29,245 bases of DNA, taken from the NCBI GenBank assembly GCA_046759305.1, contig JBHIBY010000033.1:1-29245 (forward strand). Reading direction: 5' to 3'. A model generated the notes under the pieces. The model was given only the letters and a program-made list of their open reading frames with translations, was not told the DNA's origin and ran no database searches. The DNA is from JADFRG01 sp046759305. GTDB taxonomy: Bacteria > Chloroflexota > Anaerolineae > Anaerolineales > E44-bin32. Made by a program: the position numbers and the translations under genes. Below are positions 7,675 to 15,786 of the stretch, in pieces. Within the stretch, counting starts at the first letter, position 1, and every line of letters begins with the position of its first letter.

Positions 7675-9093
7675 ATGAGTCATTCCAGCAATTCACCGCG
7701 CACAATGCTCTCGAAAATCTGGGACAACCATGTCGTGGCGGATGAACCGGACAGTCCAGCCGTTCTGTACATCGACCTGCACCTAATTCACGAGGTCACT
7801 TCCCCGCAAGCATTTGCTGGGTTGAGGCAGGCCGGCCGGCAGGTGCGTAGGCCCGACAAGACCTTCGCAACGATGGACCACTCGACTCCGACGCTATCGC
7901 TCGACCTGAAATTGGTGGATCAGATGGCTGCCGCTCAAGTCAGACAGCTCGGGACGAATTGCGAGGAATTCGGCATCACGCTGTTCGATCTGGATTCCGA
8001 CCGCCGAGGCATCGTGCATGTGATTGGAGCGGAGCTGGGCTTAACGCAACCCGGCATGGCGATCGTCTGTGGAGACAGCCACACATCCACCCATGGCGCT
8101 TTTGGCGCGTTGGCCTTCGGGATCGGTACCAGCGAAGTCGAACACGTGTTGGCTACACAGTGCTTGCTGCAGACACAGCCGGATTCTTTCGAGGTGCGCG
8201 TTGATGGAAGGCTGGGTCCGGGAGTAGCCGCCAAGGACATCATTTTGGCGGTCATGGCTAGGGTCGGCGTGGACGGTGGGATTGGTCACGTTTTCGAATA
8301 CACGGGGCCCGCAATTCGTACCCTTGACATGGAACAGCGCATGACGGTCTGTAACATGTCGATCGAGGCAGGGGCGCGTGCCGGGATGGTGGCGCCCGAC
8401 GACACCACGTTCGAGTACCTGGCCGGGCGCGAGTACGCTCCAAACGGACACGCCTGGGATGCAGCCGTAGACAAATGGCGCCAGCTCGCCACAGATGAAG
8501 AGGCTACCTTCGATCGAACGGTCACCCTCGACGCTGGGGAATTGGAACCGATGATCACCTATGGCACAAACCCCTCGATGGGTATGCCTTTGACCGAGCG
8601 CATCCCTATGCTAGACCAGTTCTCAGATGTCCATCAACGTCAATCGGTTCAAAAAGCCCTTAGCTATATGGATTTAGAGCCCGGGCAATCGTTGCTGGGC
8701 CATGAGATTGACGTGGTGTTCATCGGCTCATGTACCAACTCCCGAATCACGGATCTTCGAATGGCGGCTAATCTGCTAAACGGCCGCAAGGTCGCGGATG
8801 GGATCCGGATGCTCGTGGTACCGGGCTCGCAATCCGTGAAGCGCCAGGCAGAGGCCGAGGGTCTTCATGAGGTCTTTGGGGCCGCAGGGGCCGAATGGCG
8901 CGAGTCAGGTTGCTCCATGTGCCTGGCCATGAATGGTGACGAGCTTGAAGCGGGGCAATACGGGGTGAGCACGAGCAATCGCAATTACGAGGGTCGACAG
9001 GGTAAAGGCGGTCGGTCTTTCCTAGCCTCGCCTCTCACGGCAGCTGCATCGGCCATAACAGGAGAAATCACCGACCCACGAACGCTAATCTAG
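7675..9093 (+). CDS. leuC: 3-isopropylmalate dehydratase large subunit
   Basis: Aconitase-family subunit that, with LeuD, isomerises 2- to 3-isopropylmalate. The product is 472 aa, and MLSKIWDNHVV near the start is typical. The [4Fe-4S] ligands are Cys353 (GSCTNSR) and Cys413 and Cys416 (GCSMCLAMN). CGDSHTSTHGAFGALAFGIG and the C-terminal STSNRNYEGRQGKGG are also characteristic. No Shine-Dalgarno is evident before ATG 7675; an internal ATG at 7705 (MLSKIW) is an alternative start. It lies 52 bp after leuA and 20 bp before leuD. The [4Fe-4S] enzyme could in principle also serve the citramalate-to-Ile branch, as is known for LeuCD in other bacteria. Confidence 0.95.
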   Translation: MSHSSNSPRTMLSKIWDNHVVADEPDSPAVLYIDLHLIHEVTSPQAFAGLRQAGRQVRRPDKTFATMDHSTPTLSLDLKLVDQMAAAQVRQLGTNCEEFGITLFDLDSDRRGIVHVIGAELGLTQPGMAIVCGDSHTSTHGAFGALAFGIGTSEVEHVLATQCLLQTQPDSFEVRVDGRLGPGVAAKDIILAVMARVGVDGGIGHVFEYTGPAIRTLDMEQRMTVCNMSIEAGARAGMVAPDDTTFEYLAGREYAPNGHAWDAAVDKWRQLATDEEATFDRTVTLDAGELEPMITYGTNPSMGMPLTERIPMLDQFSDVHQRQSVQKALSYMDLEPGQSLLGHEIDVVFIGSCTNSRITDLRMAANLLNGRKVADGIRMLVVPGSQSVKRQAEAEGLHEVFGAAGAEWRESGCSMCLAMNGDELEAGQYGVSTSNRNYEGRQGKGGRSFLASPLTAAASAITGEITDPRTLI

Positions 9094-9113
9094 TCGGAAC
9101 ACACGAGCAATCC

Positions 9114-9701
9114 ATGGAGAAATTCAACCAGCTTACATCGCACATAGTCCCGCTTGTGGAAAGGGACATCGATACCGATCAGATCATCCCGGCGCGCTTT
9201 CTGAAAGTCACCGATAAGGAGGGACTCGGAGAGCACCTCTTCGAAGATTGGCGGAAACTGCCGGATGGCTCACCTAATCCCGAGTTCGTGCTCAATCGCC
9301 CAGAGGTTCAGGGCGCCCAAATCCTGCTTGCGGGCAGCAATTTCGGGTGTGGTTCCTCCCGCGAACATGCGCCATGGGCACTCCTGGATTGGGGTGTGCG
9401 GGCTGTGATCTCGATCTCCTATGCAGACATCTTCCGCAACAATGCTCTCAAGAATGGGTTGCTTCCCGTTGCTGTTGACACCGACGCCCATGGTGAGCTG
9501 CTCGGTATGGTGGAGCGGGATCCGCTTGCAGAAGTAACCATCGATCTGGTCTCGCAGACGGTTTCATTCGGAAACGGACATGCAGCGAGTTTTGCGATCG
9601 ATCCGTTCGCTAAGCTGAGTCTATTGGAAGGTGTCGATCAATTGGGATATCTACTCTCTATGGAAGAGGAAATCGTAGCCTTCGAGGCTGAGCATGGCTG
9701 A
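9114..9701 (+). CDS. leuD: 3-isopropylmalate dehydratase small subunit
   Basis: The product is 195 aa, the swivelling domain partner of LeuC. VERDIDTDQIIPARFLK opens the fold, and GSNFGCGSSREHAPWAL is the family's diagnostic motif at the substrate-binding loop, followed by ADIFRNNALKNGLLP. Length and motif order are those of proteobacterial-type LeuD rather than the shorter archaeal form. The 3' end overlaps the start of cimA by 8 nt, implying coupled translation. Confidence 0.95.
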   Translation: MEKFNQLTSHIVPLVERDIDTDQIIPARFLKVTDKEGLGEHLFEDWRKLPDGSPNPEFVLNRPEVQGAQILLAGSNFGCGSSREHAPWALLDWGVRAVISISYADIFRNNALKNGLLPVAVDTDAHGELLGMVERDPLAEVTIDLVSQTVSFGNGHAASFAIDPFAKLSLLEGVDQLGYLLSMEEEIVAFEAEHG

Positions 9702-11262
9702 TCCTGTAATGATCCAAATCTACGACACCACGCTCAGAGACGGTACACAGCGGGAAGGGATCTCGTTATCCTGCGATGATAAGCTGCGCATCGCAACTCG
9801 GTTGGATCGGCTGGGGGTGGCCTTTGTTGAGGGAGGTTGGCCGGGATCGAATCCGAAGGACGCCGAGTTTTTCGAGCGTGCCAAGGAGATGAATTGGGAG
9901 ACCGCCCTGATTGCTGCATTCGGCTCTACCAGGCGGGCTGGCAACATCCCGGAAGAAGACCCAAATTTGAAAGCCTTGCTGGACGCCGAAACTCCCGTCT
10001 GCACCGTCGTAGGTAAATCATCGAATTTGCACGTTTCTGAGGTGTTGAATACCACCCAGGATCAGAATTTGTTGATGATCACGGAGAGCCTGGCTTTCTT
10101 GAGATCGAATGACCGACGCGTCATCTACGACGCGGAGCACTTCTTCGACGGCTATAAGGACGATCCATCTTATGCGGTCGAGACTCTCAAAGCGGCCGTG
10201 GCTGGAGGTGCCGAGATCGTTGTGCTTTGTGACACCAACGGTGGAACTATGCCATGGGAGCTGAAGCGGATCATTCGCCAGGTCGTCGAAGAACTCGCAT
10301 ACCCAGTGGGAATCCACACCCACAATGACTCAGAGTGCGCGGTGGCAAACAGCTTGGTGGCAGTGCAAGCGGGAGCGATTCATGTCCAGGGCACGATCAA
10401 CGGCTATGGAGAGCGTTGCGGAAATGCGAATCTGTGCGCCATTATTCCTGACCTGGAACTCAAGATGGGCCTAAGCTGTTTGCCTGAGGGGAGGCTTAGC
10501 GAACTATCGGAGGTCTCACGGTTCGTGTCAGATGTGGCCAACCTGCCGCAGGACGAGCATATGGCGTATGTGGGAGCGAGCGCATTCGCCCACAAGGGTG
10601 GCATCCATGTAGCCGCCATGCGACGGAACGCGGATTCTTATCAGCACATCGACCCGACCGAAGTGGGAAATAAGATGAGGGTGGTCGTTAGCGAGCTCTC
10701 CGGGCGAGGCAATCTATTGAGCAAAGTGGAAGAGCTCGGTCTACAACTGGACGAAAGCGTAGACATGCCAGCAGTGCTCAATCGGTTGAAGGAACTAGAG
10801 TCTCAGGGTTTCTCATTTGAGGCTGCAGAGGCTTCCGTCGCCATGCTCCTGAAACGCCAATCTGACGAATACGTCGCCCCGTTTGAGCTGATCGACTACG
10901 CAGTAGTGGTCGAAAATCGGACCGGCCGGGGCACGTTCGCGGAGGCAACGGTGAAGGTGGATGTAGATGGAGAGGTGGTTCACACCGCAGCCGAAGGAAA
11001 TGGCCCTGTGAACGCTCTCGATGCGGCTCTGCGCAAGGCACTCACTCCTATCTACCCTGCACTGAATTCGTTTCAACTCGTCGACTACAAGGTACGGATC
11101 GTGGATGGCCAGGAAGGCACCGCTGCCACCACTCGGGTGCTCATCGATAGCCGAAATGGAAGCCAGGAATGGAGCACGGTGGGTGCTTCAACGAACATCA
11201 TCGAGGCCTCATGGCAAGCGCTGGTCGATAGCATCGACTACGGTTTGTCTCTGGCCAACTGA
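9694..11262 (+). CDS. cimA: (R)-citramalate synthase
   Basis: LeuA/homocitrate-synthase superfamily protein of 522 aa. The citramalate-synthase type of signature is visible: YDTTLRDGTQREGISLS at the start, FVEGGWPGSNPKD, the GIHTHNDSECAVANSL metal site, and NGYGERCGNANLCAI. These differ from LeuA (GEQSPGA, HCHDD, GERAGN). CimA condenses pyruvate with acetyl-CoA, giving 2-ketobutyrate after LeuCD and LeuB steps, so isoleucine can be made without threonine deaminase. No ilvA occurs in the window, which fits. The C-terminal LeuA-type regulatory domain is present (VVVENRTGRGTFAEATVKV onward). Overlaps leuD by 8 nt and is followed 4 nt later by leuB. Confidence 0.9.
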   Translation: MADPVMIQIYDTTLRDGTQREGISLSCDDKLRIATRLDRLGVAFVEGGWPGSNPKDAEFFERAKEMNWETALIAAFGSTRRAGNIPEEDPNLKALLDAETPVCTVVGKSSNLHVSEVLNTTQDQNLLMITESLAFLRSNDRRVIYDAEHFFDGYKDDPSYAVETLKAAVAGGAEIVVLCDTNGGTMPWELKRIIRQVVEELAYPVGIHTHNDSECAVANSLVAVQAGAIHVQGTINGYGERCGNANLCAIIPDLELKMGLSCLPEGRLSELSEVSRFVSDVANLPQDEHMAYVGASAFAHKGGIHVAAMRRNADSYQHIDPTEVGNKMRVVVSELSGRGNLLSKVEELGLQLDESVDMPAVLNRLKELESQGFSFEAAEASVAMLLKRQSDEYVAPFELIDYAVVVENRTGRGTFAEATVKVDVDGEVVHTAAEGNGPVNALDAALRKALTPIYPALNSFQLVDYKVRIVDGQEGTAATTRVLIDSRNGSQEWSTVGASTNIIEASWQALVDSIDYGLSLAN

Positions 11263-11266
11263 ATTG

Positions 11267-12355
11267 ATGGAAGCCAAAATCGTTCTGCTCCCGGGTGATG
11301 GAGTCGGTCCGGAAGTCGTTAAAGAAGGTCGCAAGGTATTGGAGGCGGTGGCCGTTTCCTATGGCCACCGTTTTGAGTTTGAGGAGCGGCCGATCGGAGG
11401 AGTAGCAATCGATGAGGTGGGTGAGCCGCTCCCAAACTCAACGCTTGAGGCCTGTCGGTCCGCTGCGGCTATTCTGCTGGGTGCGGTCGGCGGTCCGAAA
11501 TGGGATGACCCGCAAGCCAATGTCCGGCCCGAGCAAGGATTGCTTGGTCTGCGACAAGGACTAGAACTCTTCGCCAACCTGCGCCCGGTTCGCTTGATAC
11601 CAGAACTCGTGGATGCCTCTCCGTTGCGGCCGGAACTTGTGCAGGATGTCGATATCCTTATCGTGCGCGAGCTGACAGGAGGGTTGTACTTCGGCGAGCC
11701 ACGTCTGGTTGAGCAGATTGACGGGCGCCGGAGAGCGGTGGACACCCTGGAATACAGCGATGACGAAATCTGTCGTGTGGTCCGATTAGCGTTCCAGCTG
11801 GCAGAGCGGCGGCGCGGGATCCTGACATCCGTGGATAAAGCCAATGTACTCGAGTCCTCACGCTTGTGGCGCCAGGTCACGCAGGAACAGGCGGATTCAT
11901 TCCCACAGGTTCGCCTGGAGCATCAGCTAGTCGATGCAGCAGCAATGCGGCTCATCGCGGATCCACGTCAGTTCGATGTGGTGGTTACAGAAAACATGTT
12001 CGGCGACATCCTCAGCGACGAGGCCTCCGTACTGGCCGGGTCGCTTGGAATGCTGCCGAGTGCCTCAGTCGGAGAGGCTACGTTGGGCGTCTATGAGCCG
12101 ATCCATGGATCCGCCCCCGACATTGCGGGCCAGGGAATCGCTAATCCGTTGGGGACAGTCCTGAGCGTGGCGATGTTGTTGCGCCACTCTATGGGATTGG
12201 AGCCAGAAGCGATGGCGGTTGAACAGGCCGTCGAGCGGGCTATTGCCGACGGCTCGAGGACGGCCGATATCGCAACGGATGGTTCGATCTCGACTCAAGA
12301 AATGGGCGAAGCTGTTATCAAACAGCTACAGTTGATTGGCGCGCCCGAGGTATAA
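11267..12355 (+). CDS. leuB: 3-isopropylmalate dehydrogenase
   Basis: NAD-dependent oxidative decarboxylation of 3-isopropylmalate. From ATG 11267 the protein is 362 aa and begins MEAKIVLLPGDGVGPEVV, the normal N-terminus. The reading frame stays open upstream inside cimA, but that is not coding. Motifs: LLGAVGGPKWD, RELTGGLYFGEPR, VDKANVLESSRLWR, the Mg/substrate region NMFGDILSDEASVLAGSLGMLPSAS and NAD-site YEPIHGSAPDIAGQGIANP. It starts 4 nt after the cimA stop with no obvious ribosome site, so translation is probably coupled. In the CimA route the same enzyme is known in other bacteria to act on 3-methylmalate. Confidence 0.95.
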   Translation: MEAKIVLLPGDGVGPEVVKEGRKVLEAVAVSYGHRFEFEERPIGGVAIDEVGEPLPNSTLEACRSAAAILLGAVGGPKWDDPQANVRPEQGLLGLRQGLELFANLRPVRLIPELVDASPLRPELVQDVDILIVRELTGGLYFGEPRLVEQIDGRRRAVDTLEYSDDEICRVVRLAFQLAERRRGILTSVDKANVLESSRLWRQVTQEQADSFPQVRLEHQLVDAAAMRLIADPRQFDVVVTENMFGDILSDEASVLAGSLGMLPSASVGEATLGVYEPIHGSAPDIAGQGIANPLGTVLSVAMLLRHSMGLEPEAMAVEQAVERAIADGSRTADIATDGSISTQEMGEAVIKQLQLIGAPEV

Positions 12356-12409
12356 AGCTTATGGAAATTGATCCGAGTGACTGGAGCAACTGAAAACGGA
12401 GGAGACCTT

Positions 12410-13351
12410 ATGGGAGAGAAGGCAGAATTCATCTGGATGGACGGTGAATTGGTGCCACACGAACAGGCGACCATTCACTTTCTGGCACCAGCGCTACATT
12501 ACGCCCTGGGTGTCTTCGAGGGCATTCGGTGCTATGAGACGGAGAACGGTCCGGCGGTCTTCCGCCTTGCGGATCATCTGGAGCGCTTTCTCGATTCGAT
12601 CCGCGTTTTCGGTGTGAAAGATTTTACCTACGACCTCCCAACGTTGCGCGAAGCGGTCCACGAAACGATCCGTGCCAATGGCTTGAGCGCCTGCTACATC
12701 AGGCCACTCATGTTCATGGCGGAAGGACCGCTGGGCCTGAATCTCGATGAGCAACGCCCTTCTGTAGGAATTGCAGTTTGGGAGTGGGGGACCTTTCTCG
12801 GCGAGGAGGCACTCGAGCAGGGAGTCAAAATGACGGTGTCTTCATTCACTCGCCATCACCCGAATGTTTCTATGACCAAGGCCAAGATCACGGCCAATTA
12901 CGCCAACTCGGTCATGGCCAAGACGCTGGCTAAGCGTTCAGGCTTCGACGAGGCGGTAATGCTGGATCCGCAGGGATTCGTTGCTGAGTGCACCGGAGAG
13001 AACTTGTTCCTGGTGCGCGACGGCGTAATCTGTACACCGCCGCGCGCAACAATCCTCGAAGGTGTCACACGTGACTCGGTCATTACGCTCGCCAATGATC
13101 TCGGCTACTCCGTGATCGAAGAGCCAATTTCCCGGGATCAGATCTACATTGCGGATGAGGTTTTCGTGTGCGGAACTGCGGCAGAAGTGACCCCGGTTCG
13201 CGAGCTTGATTTTCGCCCGATTGGCAATGGCCGAAGGGGTCCTGCGACTCAAGCTCTGCAGCAGGCATTCTTTGAAGTCGTCCGAGGTTCGGGTGAACGC
13301 TCAGCGGAGTGGCTGGATCCAGTGAAGGTTGAAGAACCCGTCAAGGCTTGA
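12410..13351 (+). CDS. ilvE: branched-chain amino acid aminotransferase
   Basis: PLP enzyme of fold type IV, 313 aa, transferring the amino group from glutamate to the three branched-chain keto acids. ATG 12410 is preceded by ACGGAGGAG (12396-12404). The longer frame from 12368 lacks a ribosome site. Catalytic Lys159 lies in TKAKITANYANS. LDPQGFVAECTGENLFLVRDG, ILEGVTRDSVI and DEVFVCGTAAEVTPV are the standard IlvE blocks, with the EWLDPV-like tail seen in the long (E. coli-type) enzymes. Completes the branched-chain part of the operon. pheA follows after 3 nt. Confidence 0.94.
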   Translation: MGEKAEFIWMDGELVPHEQATIHFLAPALHYALGVFEGIRCYETENGPAVFRLADHLERFLDSIRVFGVKDFTYDLPTLREAVHETIRANGLSACYIRPLMFMAEGPLGLNLDEQRPSVGIAVWEWGTFLGEEALEQGVKMTVSSFTRHHPNVSMTKAKITANYANSVMAKTLAKRSGFDEAVMLDPQGFVAECTGENLFLVRDGVICTPPRATILEGVTRDSVITLANDLGYSVIEEPISRDQIYIADEVFVCGTAAEVTPVRELDFRPIGNGRRGPATQALQQAFFEVVRGSGERSAEWLDPVKVEEPVKA

Positions 13352-13354
13352 TCC

Positions 13355-14185
13355 ATGATTGCGTTTCAAGGAGAACATGGCGCCTACAGCGAGGCCGCGG
13401 CGTTAGCGTTCTTCGGGCAGAAGGTCGAGACGTTGCCTTGCGGCAGCTTTGAGGCGGTCTTTCGGTCCGTGGATGAGGGCGATGCTAAGCAGGGCCTGAT
13501 CCCAATCGAAAACTCGCTCGCCGGCAGTATCCACCGCAACTACGATCTTCTCCTTCGGCATGAGCTGCCCATCACCGCCGAATACCATCATCGAATTCGA
13601 CATTGTCTTCTGGCGCTTCCTGGCGTGGAGCTGACTGATCTTCGACAGGTGATGTCGCATCCACAAGCATTGGCGCAGTGTGAAAGGTACATCAGTCAGC
13701 TTTCGAATGTTGAGGTCGTATCGAGTCATGATACCGCTGGGAGCGCCCGCATCGTTGCCGAAGACGGTCGGCGGGACACGGCCGTGATCGCCTCGAGGCG
13801 TGCCGCGGAAGTCTATGGGATGCAGATTCTCGCCGAAAGGATAGAGGACGACTCTGCGAATTTCACTCGATTCTTGGGTCTTGGAGGCGATACCCGAGAG
13901 CCCGGCTCTGACGCTAAGACATCCATTGTATTTGCGCTAGAGAATCGCCCCGGCGCACTATTTGAGGCGCTCGCACCGTTCGCCAACCGAGGAATCGATC
14001 TGACAAAGATTGAGTCGAGGCCGCTGGTAGGCAAGCCGTGGGAATACCTGTTCTATCTCGATCATACAGGAGTCCCGGGGCAAGCTAAAGTGGCCGAAGC
14101 ACTGAAAGAACTTGAGGCACTGGCGACAAGTTTTCGTATCCTTGGGACTTACCCCCGCCATCGATTAAACCTCGAGAGAGACTGA
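13355..14185 (+). CDS. pheA: prephenate dehydratase with ACT domain
   Basis: Converts prephenate to phenylpyruvate, the committed step to phenylalanine. It is monofunctional, 276 aa, with no N-terminal chorismate mutase. The catalytic TRF motif is at 171-173 (DSANFTRFLGL). The C-terminal ACT domain carries the Phe-binding GALF (200-203) and ESRP (220-223) motifs, so feedback by phenylalanine is expected. Its position is the point of interest: it is inside the branched-chain operon, 3 nt after ilvE, and therefore under the Leu/Ile/Val attenuator rather than with tyrA and the other aromatic genes. Chorismate mutase activity would come from aroH at 22809. Confidence 0.95.
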   Translation: MIAFQGEHGAYSEAAALAFFGQKVETLPCGSFEAVFRSVDEGDAKQGLIPIENSLAGSIHRNYDLLLRHELPITAEYHHRIRHCLLALPGVELTDLRQVMSHPQALAQCERYISQLSNVEVVSSHDTAGSARIVAEDGRRDTAVIASRRAAEVYGMQILAERIEDDSANFTRFLGLGGDTREPGSDAKTSIVFALENRPGALFEALAPFANRGIDLTKIESRPLVGKPWEYLFYLDHTGVPGQAKVAEALKELEALATSFRILGTYPRHRLNLERD

Positions 14186-14191
14186 GATCCG

Positions 14192-15346
14192 ATGCCTCGG
14201 ACCGCTGCGCATTTAGACCAGTTTACTGAATCCGTGATACGCGAAATGACGCGGGTCGCGAATGATCATAGCGCTATTAATCTTTCGCAAGGCTTTCCCG
14301 ATTTCGACCCTCCCGCAGAGTTGTTGGAGGCCGCGCACCAAGCCATCCGCGATGGCCACCATCAATACGCAGTCACCTGGGGAGCGCCCCGGTTCCGCAA
14401 TGCACTCGCCAGGAAGCAATCGTTGTTTATGGGCCTCGACATCGATCCGGACGCGCACCTGACGGTGACCTGTGGAAGCACGGAAGCCATGATGGTTGCC
14501 ATGATGACCGTCTGCGACCCGGGTGACAAGGTCATCGTCTTTTCACCGTTCTACGAAAACTACGGCGCCGACACGATCCTATCCGGCGCGGAGCCGATTT
14601 ATGTCTCGCTACGCCCGCCGGATTTTCATTTTGACCCGGACGAATTGCGCACCGCATTCGAGAGCGGAGTAAAGGCGCTGGTTCTGTGCAATCCTTCTAA
14701 CCCGACCGGAAAGGTGTTTGCTCGGGAGGAGTTGGAGTTGATCGCCGAACTCGCACAGGAACATGACGCGTTCGTCATCACAGACGAGGTCTATGAGCAC
14801 ATCGTATATCCCCCGGCTCGGCATACCTACATCGGGAGTCTCCCAGGAATGTTCGAACGGACTCTGTCTTGCAGCTCGCTCTCTAAAACCTATTCAATCA
14901 CCGGATGGCGGATCGGATATGTGATCGCTCCTGAGTCGGTTACTGCTGGAGCCCGCAAAGTACACGATTTCCTGACGGTAGGGGCGCCGGCTCCCTTGCA
15001 GGAAGCGGCGGTGACGGCTCTAGGATTTCCCCCCACCTACTATGAAGAACTACAGTCCGACTACGCTGAGCGCAGAGATCGGTTTCTAGGCCACCTCGGG
15101 CAGGCTGAACTGCAATTCGAAGAGCCGCAAGGTGCGTACTATGTGCTAGTTGATATCTCGGGGTTCGGTTATGAGGATGACGCCGCGTTCTGTCACTGGC
15201 TTGCAAAGGATGTGGGTGTCGCAGCCGTGCCGGGATCAAGCTTCTTTCGTGAGCCTGTAAACCACCTCATACGATTCCACTTTGCAAAGAATCTCGACAC
15301 GCTGGACGCTGCAGGCGACCGCCTTCAAAAACTACGCGATTATTAG
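14192..15346 (+). CDS. class I/II aminotransferase, probably aromatic or methionine/kynurenine type
   Basis: PLP-dependent fold-type I aminotransferase of 384 aa. INLSQGFPDFDPP near residue 30, the cofactor-phosphate region CGSTEAMM, CNPSNPTGK, DEVYEHIVY and the Schiff-base Lys232 in SLSKTYSITGWRIGY are all present. The QGFPDF opening and YENYGADTILSGAEP resemble the kynurenine/methionine aminotransferase group, which act on aromatic and sulphur amino acids. Lying 6 nt after pheA, it is well placed to aminate phenylpyruvate (and hydroxyphenylpyruvate); this substrate is inferred from context only. Last gene of the plus-strand operon. Its stop overlaps the convergent aroQ by 4 bp and no terminator is seen between them. 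Confidence 0.88.
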   Translation: MPRTAAHLDQFTESVIREMTRVANDHSAINLSQGFPDFDPPAELLEAAHQAIRDGHHQYAVTWGAPRFRNALARKQSLFMGLDIDPDAHLTVTCGSTEAMMVAMMTVCDPGDKVIVFSPFYENYGADTILSGAEPIYVSLRPPDFHFDPDELRTAFESGVKALVLCNPSNPTGKVFAREELELIAELAQEHDAFVITDEVYEHIVYPPARHTYIGSLPGMFERTLSCSSLSKTYSITGWRIGYVIAPESVTAGARKVHDFLTVGAPAPLQEAAVTALGFPPTYYEELQSDYAERRDRFLGHLGQAELQFEEPQGAYYVLVDISGFGYEDDAAFCHWLAKDVGVAAVPGSSFFREPVNHLIRFHFAKNLDTLDAAGDRLQKLRDY

Positions 15347-15786
15347 CCACCACCTTCAAACCCATCGACTAGCGCTTGTAAACCCAACAGGTAACCCTGC
15401 CAACCCAGGCCCGTAATGACTCCGCGACAGGCCGCAGCAGTAACCGACCGGCGACGAAAATGGCCGCGTGCGTAGATGTTCGATAGGTGTACTTCGATCA
15501 CCGGATACTCGACGGCTGCGATGGCGTCTCGAAGCGAGACCGAAGTGTGCGACAGACCACCCGGATTGATGACTCCGCCGACAGCCCACTCACGCGCGGA
15601 ATGCAGCTCATCGATCAATACCCCTTCATGATTAGATTGGACAGCTGTAATCTGCGCTCCGAGCCGCTTACCTTCCGTCTGAATGAGATCGTTCAGCTCC
15701 GCTAGGGTCAAGGCGCCATAGATTTCTGGTTCACGCTCGCCAAGCAAATTCAAGTTGGGACCGTGCAGAACCAGGATCCTGGTCAT
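15343..15786 (-). CDS. aroQ: type II 3-dehydroquinate dehydratase
   Basis: Third step of the shikimate pathway. The protein is 147 aa, typical of the small dodecameric type II enzyme. VLHGPNLNLLGEREPEIYG at the N-terminus supplies the catalytic Tyr region, NPGGLSHTSVSLRDAI is the substrate-binding block, and EVHLSNIYAR contains the catalytic His. Last gene of the minus-strand aromatic operon. Its ATG overlaps the aroK-aroB stop in an ATGA arrangement, and its own stop overlaps the convergent aminotransferase by 4 bp. Confidence 0.95.
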   Translation of the reverse strand: MTRILVLHGPNLNLLGEREPEIYGALTLAELNDLIQTEGKRLGAQITAVQSNHEGVLIDELHSAREWAVGGVINPGGLSHTSVSLRDAIAAVEYPVIEVHLSNIYARGHFRRRSVTAAACRGVITGLGWQGYLLGLQALVDGFEGGG

